This document shows positions 1-5,640 of a stretch of 7,456 nt of DNA, piece after piece. The notes under the pieces are model-generated. The model had not been told where the DNA came from. It did not search any database and saw only the letters and a program-made list of their open reading frames with translations. The number at the start of each line of letters is the position of its first letter. The first letter of the stretch is position 1. Made by a program: the position numbers and the translations under genes. The DNA is from Pseudobutyrivibrio sp. UBA1225. GTDB lineage: Bacteria; Bacillota; Clostridia; Lachnospirales; Lachnospiraceae. The DNA is taken from positions 251 to 7,706 of the forward strand of contig DBWZ01000069.1 of the NCBI GenBank assembly GCA_002309345.1, in the 5' to 3' direction.

Positions 1-383
1 AATGACTCGTGACCTGCAAGGAAGCAGAAGCACTCTGTCTCCTCCTCGAGGAGCATCTTACCAAGGTTACCATGTCCGATACCTACCTTACGGTGGTCAG
101 CAACTGACCCTGGGATACAGAAAGCCTGAAGGCCCTCACCGATTGCTGCAGCAGCATCAGCAGCCTTGCGGCAGCCCTTCTTAATAGCGATTGCAGCACC
201 TACTGTGTAAGCCCAGCAAGCGTTTTCGAAGCAGATAGGCTGAATCTTCTTTACCTGCTCGTATACATCAAGACCAGCGTCCTTTGTAATCTTTTCAGCT
301 TCTTCGATTGAGCTGATACCATAATTTTTAAGAACAGCATTGATCTGATCAATTCTTCTTTCATATGATTCAAATAAAGCCAT
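1..383 (-). CDS. GGGtGRT-family protein, N-terminal part (gene runs off the left edge)
   Basis: I translated this open frame by hand from the ATG at 381-383. It runs 127 codons without a stop to the window edge, so the 3' part is missing. It begins MALFESYERRIDQIN and contains KIQPICFENACWAYT and IGHGNLGKMLLEEE, which I recognise as the N-terminus of the GGGtGRT family, roughly 330 residues long in clostridia. The glycine-rich motif that names the family lies in the missing part. Six cysteines are visible (residues 51, 56, 71, 89, 118, 120), more than expected for a cytosolic protein and compatible with metal or Fe-S binding. An AAAGGAG site at 391-397 sits 7 nt before the start. Only 20 nt separate it from the upstream NifU-like gene, so the two are probably co-transcribed and functionally linked. 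No signal peptide or membrane segment is seen. The biochemical role is unknown to me; family assignment is by remembered similarity. Confidence 0.85.
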   Translation of the reverse strand, partial: MALFESYERRIDQINAVLKNYGISSIEEAEKITKDAGLDVYEQVKKIQPICFENACWAYTVGAAIAIKKGCRKAADAAAAIGEGLQAFCIPGSVADHRKVGIGHGNLGKMLLEEETECFCFLAGHES

Positions 384-403
384 TTTATTTCTCCTTTCCT
401 ATA

Positions 404-1096
404 TTATTCCTGACGTGGATCGATAATCTTAGCAGCATCATCAACACGACCATACTGGCCTTTTGCCTTTTCCCATGCTGTGTTAGGATCATCACCCTTC
501 TTAATGAAGTCTGTCATCTTTCCAAGAGAAACAAACTGGTAACCGATAACTTCGTTATCAGCATCAAGTGCGATACCTGTTACATAGCCTTCTGCCATTT
601 CGAGGTAACGAACACCCTTTTCCTTTGTTGCGTACATTGTACCAACCTGTGAACGAAGACCCTTACCAAGATCCTCAAGACCAGCACCAACTGCAAGTCC
701 GTCATCAGAGAATGCAGACTGTGTACGTCCGTAAACAATCTGAAGGAAGAGCTCTCTCATAGCCGTGTTGATAGCATCGCAAACAAGGTCTGTATTAAGA
801 GCCTCAAGGATAGTCTTTCCTTGAAGAATCTCTGCAGCCATAGCTGCTGAATGTGTCATACCTGAGCAACCAATTGTCTCAACAAGAGCTTCCTCGATAA
901 CACCATTCTTAACATTTAAAGATAATTTGCAGGCACCCTGCTGTGGAGCACACCAGCCAACACCGTGTGTGAAACCGCTAATATCAGAAATCTGCTTAGC
1001 GTGTACCCATTTTCCCTCTTCAGGGATAGGAGCTGGTTCATGCTTTGCGCCCTTTGCTACAGGACACATGTTTTCTACTTCTTTTGTGTAAATCAT
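404..1096 (-). CDS. NifU/IscU-like iron-sulfur cluster scaffold protein
   Basis: The 230-residue product resembles the proteins annotated in Lachnospiraceae as iron-sulfur cluster assembly scaffold. The IscU-like part is roughly residues 40-125: cysteines at 49 and 56 (GWCAPQQGAC), then IGCSGMTHSAAMAAEIL with Cys77, which matches the GCGSAIASSS-type segment of IscU, then Cys106 (DLVCDAI). Cys11 lies in an N-terminal extension. The roughly 100-residue C-terminal extension (from about GRTQSAFSDD onward) is not part of classical IscU. Family knowledge suggests transient Fe-S cluster binding in the cytosol, but no cysteine desulfurase (IscS/SufS) or other isc/suf gene is visible, so a partner role for the adjacent GGGtGRT protein is equally possible. 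The start at 1096 is supported by AAAGGAG at 1104-1110, spaced 7 nt. It is the first gene of the pair and is preceded by several inverted repeats that may control it. Confidence 0.85.
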   Translation of the reverse strand: MIYTKEVENMCPVAKGAKHEPAPIPEEGKWVHAKQISDISGFTHGVGWCAPQQGACKLSLNVKNGVIEEALVETIGCSGMTHSAAMAAEILQGKTILEALNTDLVCDAINTAMRELFLQIVYGRTQSAFSDDGLAVGAGLEDLGKGLRSQVGTMYATKEKGVRYLEMAEGYVTGIALDADNEVIGYQFVSLGKMTDFIKKGDDPNTAWEKAKGQYGRVDDAAKIIDPRQE

Positions 1097-1128
1097 TGTA
1101 GAACTCCTTTCTTATTTAACTGTATATG

Positions 1129-1147
1129 GAAGTACACGTTGTACTTC
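1129..1147 (-). promoter_or_regulatory. Perfect 8-bp inverted repeat before the NifU-like gene
   Basis: GAAGTACA and TGTACTTC flank a 3-nt centre, giving a 19-nt near-palindrome whose edge is 32 nt upstream of the start codon. It could be a repressor or activator operator, or a short hairpin in the mRNA leader. I do not recognise it as the site of a named regulator. Confidence 0.5.
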
Positions 1148-1149
1148 TA

Positions 1150-1184
1150 TTGTATGAACAAACATCCAGAAGCTTTTCATACAA
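1150..1184 (-). promoter_or_regulatory. 9-bp inverted repeat with 17-nt spacer
   Basis: TTGTATGAA at 1150-1158 and TTCATACAA at 1176-1184 are perfect inverted copies, two nucleotides from the 1129-1147 dyad. On the minus strand one arm contains TACAAT (1149-1154), a 5/6 match to a -10 box, but no -35 is found at the right distance. The wide spacing suits a hairpin in the leader, or two half-sites on nearby helical faces. Confidence 0.45.
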
Positions 1185-1190
1185 TCCAAA

Positions 1191-1219
1191 AATGTAATTG
1201 CTACTTACATTTATGACAT
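1191..1219 (-). promoter_or_regulatory. Candidate promoter of the NifU-like/GGGtGRT operon
   Basis: On the minus strand ATGTCA (1214-1219, 4/6) and TACATT (1191-1196, 4/6) are separated by 17 nt. This overlaps an 8-bp inverted repeat, AAATGTAA/TTACATTT, at 1190-1212. If used, transcription would start near 1184 and the two dyads at 1129-1184 would lie in the 5' leader. The boxes are weak, and TACAAT at 1149-1154 is an alternative -10. Confidence 0.3.
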
Positions 1220-1224
1220 ACTTA

Positions 1225-1243
1225 AATACCGCAATGCGGCATT
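1225..1243 (-). terminator. Weak terminator-like hairpin after the beta-helix gene
   Basis: On the minus strand AATGCCGC and GCGGTATT can pair around an ATT loop as 8 base pairs, one of them G-U. It lies 86 nt downstream of the beta-helix stop codon and is the only GC-rich stem in the spacer. The following bases are not a U-run, so it is a poor intrinsic terminator. A second short stem, TCACT/AGTGA with a GGAA tetraloop on the minus strand, lies at 1259-1272. Confidence 0.3.
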
Positions 1244-1328
1244 ATCGATAACATTTTCTCACTTTCCAGTGATTTAGTAAAGTATTCTTTGCGAATTTGT
1301 TAAAAATTTATCTATTTGATTTTTAGCG

Positions 1329-1997
1329 TTAATTTTTCTTTACAATATTATCTGCACTCTTGAAAATACTGTCAGCTTCCACCACTCCTCTTACAGGTGA
1401 AAGAGGATAAATATTTGAGCGTGGACAAACCACTGTACCTGGATTTAAAACTGAGTTACATCCAACCTCCACGTTGTCTCCAAGCATTGCGCCAAACTTC
1501 TTTAATCCTGTTTCAATTTTCTCTCCATCTCTTGATTTCACAACAACAAGAGTCTTGTCACTCTTAACATTTGATGTGATTGAACCTGCTCCCATATGTG
1601 ACTTATAACCAAGCACAGAATCGCCCACATAGTTGTAGTGAGGAACCTGAACGTTATTGAAAAGAACTACATTCTTAAGCTCTGTAGAATTACCAACCAC
1701 GCAATTCTTACCTACGATAGCTGAACCTCTTACAAAAGCACACTGTCTAACTTCTGCATCCTCGTCGATAATAAGTGGACCATTTAAATATGCAGAATCA
1801 AAAACCTTTGCAGATTTAGCTACCCAAATATCCTCGCCCTTCTTTTCATATACATTAGGGTCTAGGGTTGGTCCCAGCTTCTTAATAAAATCTGAAATCT
1901 CAGGAAGAACCTCCCAAGGATAATCCTTTCCCTCAAATAGATCCTTTGCAATAGTCTCATCTAAATTATACATAGATTTAATTTTAGCCTGTTCCAT
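1329..1997 (-). CDS. Stand-alone left-handed beta-helix protein resembling the GlmU acetyltransferase domain
   Basis: The 222-residue protein has an N-terminal helical segment (about residues 1-50) followed by hexapeptide-type repeats typical of a left-handed beta-helix. The stretch VPHYNYVGDSVLG (118-130) followed by MGAGSITSN (135-143) matches the GlmU segment around its catalytic acetyltransferase histidine (GHLTYLGDAEIG, then IGAGTITCN); His120 is the equivalent residue. The nucleotidyltransferase half of GlmU is absent. Such proteins are often annotated as UDP-N-acetylglucosamine pyrophosphorylase, which this domain cannot perform alone. Acyl transfer to a nucleotide sugar or other sugar is plausible but the substrate is unknown. 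AAAGGA at 2006-2011 supports the ATG. Only 41 nt separate it from the topoisomerase stop, with no terminator between, so read-through from topB is likely. The stop codon is TAA at 1329-1331. Confidence 0.8.
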   Translation of the reverse strand: MEQAKIKSMYNLDETIAKDLFEGKDYPWEVLPEISDFIKKLGPTLDPNVYEKKGEDIWVAKSAKVFDSAYLNGPLIIDEDAEVRQCAFVRGSAIVGKNCVVGNSTELKNVVLFNNVQVPHYNYVGDSVLGYKSHMGAGSITSNVKSDKTLVVVKSRDGEKIETGLKKFGAMLGDNVEVGCNSVLNPGTVVCPRSNIYPLSPVRGVVEADSIFKSADNIVKKN

Positions 1998-2035
1998 TGA
2001 TAATTTCCTTTCTATCTCTCAATAATTTCTAATCA

Positions 2036-2064
2036 GTTTTATTTGGCATCTGAATAGTTTTCAA
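2036..2064 (-). promoter_or_regulatory. Candidate internal promoter for the beta-helix gene
   Basis: On the minus strand TTGAAA (2059-2064, 5/6) and TAAAAC (2036-2041, 4/6) are 17 nt apart, overlapping the last codons and stop of the topoisomerase gene. It would start transcription near 2029, about 32 nt before the beta-helix start codon. In AT-rich DNA such matches arise by chance. Confidence 0.3.
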
Positions 2065-5000
2065 ATTCAAACTCTGTTCTGCACTCCTCATTAAGCTTTA
2101 ATCTAGCATCAAAGAACAATCCTTTTTTGCTTAAAAAGCCAGATATCAAATCTGTCTTTTTCTCGGTGATCAGCTTAATAAACTGCTCTTCAGGAATCTC
2201 AACCCCAGCTACCTTTCCCAAGAAGAATGGACAGCTGTCTGGATTGTCTCGAACATTGTTCTTGCATTTATAACCAAAGTGATTCTTTATAATTGGTGCA
2301 CCGCACTTAGGACAAACCACTCCCTTGAGTTCGGCTTCGTTATCCTCAAAGACAAACTTGACGCCTGTGACCTTGCCCTCATCATCCTTTGCTAAGGCAA
2401 GCTTCGCATCAAACTTGCTGCCCTTTTTGGACTTGAAACCTGAGATTGTAGACGTGATGCCATCCTTTAAAAGCTCCTTAACCTGAGCCTCCTTAAGCTT
2501 GACACCAGCCACCTGACCTATATTGAACTTACATGAATTGTCAGGATCTTCTTTGTTGTAATTGCTACAGCCATAGCCGAATGGCGTGACTACTATCTTG
2601 CCTCCACACACTGGGCAAACAACATCTTTGATTTCTTTGGCTTCAACCTTGTCAAAATCAAACACAACCTCAGTTTTGCCCTCTTCGTTTTTCTTGAGCA
2701 TGAGACAAGCATCAAACTTCTTGCCTGATTTGCCCTTGAAGCCGCGAAGTGTTTTGGTAATTCCATCTTGAAGAAGAGTCTTAACATCGGAATCGGTAAG
2801 CTTTTTGGAGGCTATGGTTTTGCCAATGTAAAACTTGCAAGAATTTTCATCCGCCGAGCTGTAATTGTTGCAGCCGTAGCCAGATGCCTTGATTACTATA
2901 TCTCCACCACAATCAGGACACTTACAGCCCTCTAGTTTGGTAGGCTCGATTCCATCAAAATCGAATACAATAACCTTCTTGCCTTCTTCGTTTGTTTTAA
3001 GACGAAGCTTGGCATCAAACTTTTGATTAGATTTTGATTTAAAACCAGACAACACCTGAGTTGCCCCATTGTCTAAAAGCTCTTTGAATTCTTCTAATGT
3101 GATTTTGCGTCCTGCCACTTCGCCAATTGAGAAGTAACATTGATTCTCTTCCTGGAAGCGATGTTCGCAGGCAAATCCAAAGGATGTGGCAAACATTCTT
3201 CCCCCACAAACAGGGCAAGTTAGTCCCTCGATATATTCAGTAGGCGTCTCGGAGAAATCAAAAACTACGTTGAATTCTCCTGATTCGGATTTTTCCATCT
3301 TAAGAACAGATTTGAATGGCTTACCGGATTTGCTTTTGAAGCCTTCTATTAAATCTGTCTTACCTTCAAGGACGAGCTTTTTGAATTGTTCTTCCGGAAG
3401 GTCTACACCAGCAATTTGCCCAACGCTAAATCTACATTTAATTTCATCATTACTGTAGTTGCTACAGCCATATCCAAAGGATGTAGTGGTAAGCTCACCA
3501 CCACATGCTGGGCACTTGATTCCAAGAGGCTTTCTTGTTGCTATGCCCTTTGAATCCTTGCCTGTAAACTGATTGATGTTTAGAGCAATTGTCTGGGTCA
3601 AATCCTGCTCTATCATGTTTTTAGTTTCTTTGCGAATGTAATCCTCTAGTTGGCTGCGATAATCTGTAAACTCAACAGTGCCGTTGATTATACCCTCCAG
3701 CCCCTTTTCCCAGTTAGCAGTCTGCTCTGGCTTTAACAGGCTAGGGGTTGTAAGTAAAACAACCTCGTATATCATCTCACCAAGACGCTCTGGTGTGATA
3801 ACCTGAGTCTTGTTGTTTTGATTTAGATAATGAATGCGCACAAGCTTTTCAAGAATCTCGCCTCGGGTTGCTGACGTACCTATACCCGTTGTTTTGATTT
3901 GCTCACGAAGCTCTTCGTCTTCAATGAGTTTTCCCGCATTTTCCATCGCAAGAATCAACGAACCTGATGTATATCTCTTAGGAGGCGATGTCTTACCCTC
4001 CTTCAACTCGAAGCCGTTAACCTGAACCTCAGATCCAATTGTTGCCGCCTCTACATACTCAACAAATTTCTCTTTTGAAAACTCATCCTCCGAATCCTCG
4101 TTATCGTCATCACCATCTGAATTATCAGATGCTTTTGACTTTGGAATTCCTGCGATTTCTAGATATCCAGGTTTTCCCAAAAGCTTTGCACCTGCAAAGA
4201 ATTTCTCTTGTCCTATCTGCACGGTAATCTTGACATTTTTATACTCGGCAGGCGGGTAGAATATTGATAGGAATCTACGAACAATCAAATCGTATACCCG
4301 TTGACTTAGGGCAGATAAGTTTTCTATTCCATTGCACTGTCCAGTAGGGATGATTGCGTAATGGTCTGTAACCTTGCTATCGTCAGTGTAACTAGTCTTT
4401 TCTATTCCAACGTATTTCTTGTCGGATAGAATCTCATGAACATACTTAGATGTAGGGCCATATCCTTGAAGCCTGTTGAGATTCTTAGTTATCTCTTTTG
4501 CTACCGCTGTTGTAAGCACTCTGGCATCAGTACGTGGATAGGTTGTATATTTCTTTTCATATAGTTCTTGAATTATATTAAGTGTCTGCGCTGGTGAAAT
4601 CTTGAAGCGTTTTGAACACTCAGATTGAAGCTCTGCCAAGTTAAATAGCAAAGGAGCTTTCTTTTTGGAGACACCTGATTCTTTGTCTGCGATAGTCGCC
4701 TTTGCATTTGTTAATTCTGTAATTAATTTTTCAGCACTTGCCTTTTCTTTAAAGCCATTTCCCTTATCACCGTACAATAGCGGCGACTCAAAGTACTTTG
4801 AGCCCTCTACTGCTTTCCACTCTGCAGGAAAGTTGACATCAGAAAACTTGCCTATCACCTTGAAGAATGGATCTTCGTTGAAGTTGCGAATCTCACGCTC
4901 ACGCTCAACAACCATGCCAAGCACGCAAGTCATAACTCGACCGATAGCAATGGCCGAATAGCTAGTTGTGGCTGCAGCATCGTTTATAAGTCTTCCATAT

Positions 5001-5548
5001 TTAACTGATAATGCTCTAGAGAAATTGATACCAAGACTGTAGTCTTCGATTGTGCGCATGATACCAGATGCGCCCAGCTTGGCATAGTCAGACATAGGCT
5101 TGGCCTCGCGGATACCTCGAAGTATTTCTTCGTCGGTCTGGGAATCAATCCATACTCTAAGCTCAGTCATGCCCTGACGAACACCACCGTAGTTACGGAT
5201 GTTTTCCTCGATTGTTTGACCTTCTTTTCCCGAGTCACCTGCCCAATAGACAGTATCGATATCTTCGCGATGAAGCAAACCATTGACGACCTTATATTGG
5301 TCTGCCGCAGATTCTACAACACCGTATTTGTATTCCTTTGGAAGAAATGGTAAATCTTCTAGATTCCAATTCTTGTACTTTAAGTCGTATTCTTCTGGAT
5401 AAACCATCTGAACAAGATGACCATAACACCAGCTAACAACATACTCGTTATTTTCAATATAACCATTTTGATTGCCACTAACCTTGAGCACTCTGGCAAA
5501 ATCGCGTGCAACCGAAGGTTTCTCTGTTATAATGAGCTTTTTTCCCAA
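2039..5548 (-). CDS. topB: Type IA DNA topoisomerase (TopB/topoisomerase III-like) with five C-terminal repeats
   Basis: This 1169-residue enzyme should relax or decatenate DNA by transient single-strand cleavage through a 5'-phosphotyrosine link. The Toprim domain begins KKLIITEKPSVARD (acidic Glu9) and continues to AGDSGKEGQ (Asp105, Glu109). The second Asp of DxDxE is Gly107, as in Bacillus TopB (TDAGREGE). GRVMTC (203-208) stands where most family members have GRVQTP. The catalytic tyrosine is Tyr337 in TYPRTD; DHYAIIPT (395-402), PPKRYTSGS (522-530) and GIGTSATRGEI (555-565) complete the core. Residues 471-494 form a highly acidic insertion. The core ends near residue 665, followed by about 490 residues of zinc-ribbon-like repeats; typical TopB proteins have about 650-730 residues in total. 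The start is TTG, chosen because the conserved motif begins at residue 3 and a good ribosome binding site precedes it. Several in-frame-length openings on the opposite strand are shadows of this gene. Confidence 0.95.
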   Translation of the reverse strand: MGKKLIITEKPSVARDFARVLKVSGNQNGYIENNEYVVSWCYGHLVQMVYPEEYDLKYKNWNLEDLPFLPKEYKYGVVESAADQYKVVNGLLHREDIDTVYWAGDSGKEGQTIEENIRNYGGVRQGMTELRVWIDSQTDEEILRGIREAKPMSDYAKLGASGIMRTIEDYSLGINFSRALSVKYGRLINDAAATTSYSAIAIGRVMTCVLGMVVEREREIRNFNEDPFFKVIGKFSDVNFPAEWKAVEGSKYFESPLLYGDKGNGFKEKASAEKLITELTNAKATIADKESGVSKKKAPLLFNLAELQSECSKRFKISPAQTLNIIQELYEKKYTTYPRTDARVLTTAVAKEITKNLNRLQGYGPTSKYVHEILSDKKYVGIEKTSYTDDSKVTDHYAIIPTGQCNGIENLSALSQRVYDLIVRRFLSIFYPPAEYKNVKITVQIGQEKFFAGAKLLGKPGYLEIAGIPKSKASDNSDGDDDNEDSEDEFSKEKFVEYVEAATIGSEVQVNGFELKEGKTSPPKRYTSGSLILAMENAGKLIEDEELREQIKTTGIGTSATRGEILEKLVRIHYLNQNNKTQVITPERLGEMIYEVVLLTTPSLLKPEQTANWEKGLEGIINGTVEFTDYRSQLEDYIRKETKNMIEQDLTQTIALNINQFTGKDSKGIATRKPLGIKCPACGGELTTTSFGYGCSNYSNDEIKCRFSVGQIAGVDLPEEQFKKLVLEGKTDLIEGFKSKSGKPFKSVLKMEKSESGEFNVVFDFSETPTEYIEGLTCPVCGGRMFATSFGFACEHRFQEENQCYFSIGEVAGRKITLEEFKELLDNGATQVLSGFKSKSNQKFDAKLRLKTNEEGKKVIVFDFDGIEPTKLEGCKCPDCGGDIVIKASGYGCNNYSSADENSCKFYIGKTIASKKLTDSDVKTLLQDGITKTLRGFKGKSGKKFDACLMLKKNEEGKTEVVFDFDKVEAKEIKDVVCPVCGGKIVVTPFGYGCSNYNKEDPDNSCKFNIGQVAGVKLKEAQVKELLKDGITSTISGFKSKKGSKFDAKLALAKDDEGKVTGVKFVFEDNEAELKGVVCPKCGAPIIKNHFGYKCKNNVRDNPDSCPFFLGKVAGVEIPEEQFIKLITEKKTDLISGFLSKKGLFFDARLKLNEECRTEFEFENYSDAK
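2054..3520 (-). repeat. Five tandem ~100-residue topoisomerase C-terminal repeats within topB
   Basis: Each unit has a four-cysteine zinc-ribbon-like part (CPxCG, about 12 residues, C, about 9-11 residues, C), then an AGxxL helix region, a GFKSK-type turn and FDAxLxL. The cysteines are at 679/682/695/705, 778/781/794/804, 877/880/893/904, 978/981/994/1006 and 1079/1082/1095/1106. The GF turns are at 736, 835, 936, 1037 and 1137. The period is therefore 99, 99, 101 and 101 residues. This fits the Pfam family of topoisomerase C-terminal repeats (Toprim_Crpt). Unit 2 is most divergent around its third cysteine (FGFACEHRF where other units have FGYGCSNY-like sequence), yet all 20 cysteines are kept, so zinc binding in every unit is likely. 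The probable role is single-strand DNA binding. Confidence 0.9.
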
Positions 5549-5561
5549 ACTAAGACTCCCT
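5546..5561 (-). promoter_or_regulatory. Ribosome binding site and TTG start of topB
   Basis: On the minus strand AGGGAG ends 7 nt before TTG at 5546-5548. No in-frame ATG occurs until residue 48, inside the Toprim domain, so the TTG is the start the sequence supports. A rare start codon may lower topB translation. Confidence 0.8.
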
Positions 5562-5574
5562 CTATCCGTTAAAC

Positions 5575-5610
5575 TTTAGAGCCCCTTGCTACCTTGCAAG
5601 GGGCTCTAAA
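5575..5610 (-). other. Perfect 15-bp inverted repeat between the ATPase gene and topB
   Basis: TTTAGAGCCCCTTGC (5575-5589) and GCAAGGGGCTCTAAA (5596-5610) are exact inverted copies around a 6-nt loop. The stem begins 11 nt after the ATPase stop codon and ends 14 nt before the topB ribosome binding site. On the minus strand it is followed by GTTTAACGG and has no U-run, so it is not a typical intrinsic terminator. It may still weaken read-through, protect the upstream mRNA 3' end, or form the 5' end of the topB mRNA (see the promoter at 5612-5640). Confidence 0.85.
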
Positions 5611-5611
5611 T

Positions 5612-5640
5612 ATTATAACTTTATAACTCTGTCATGTCTA
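5612..5640 (-). promoter_or_regulatory. Strong candidate topB promoter inside the 3' end of the ATPase gene
   Basis: On the minus strand TAGACA (5635-5640, 5/6 to -35) and TATAAT (5612-5617, perfect -10) are separated by exactly 17 nt. The -35 box overlaps the codons for the last residues (VDMTEL) of the ATPase. The predicted start lies near 5605, inside the first arm of the perfect hairpin, giving a topB leader of about 57 nt that begins with a stem-loop. This is the best promoter match in the window. Confidence 0.65.

Noticed and set aside
2..184. A 60-codon open frame on the plus strand at the left edge
   Set aside because: It overlaps the GGGtGRT-family gene on the opposite strand, has no ribosome binding site visible and resembles no family.
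2586..4961. Several 60-100 codon open frames opposite to or out of frame with topB
   Set aside because: They are shadows of a strongly conserved gene, lack ribosome binding sites and give no recognisable protein motifs.
5222..5236. Loss of the second Asp in the Toprim DxDxE motif (DSGKE) as a sign of inactivation
   Set aside because: Bacillus subtilis TopB has the same Gly position (DAGRE), so this is a normal lineage feature.
5575..5610. Classical rho-independent terminator after the ATPase gene
   Set aside because: The stem is strong but there is no U-run on the minus strand, and a near-consensus promoter directly overlaps it; kept as a hairpin of uncertain role.
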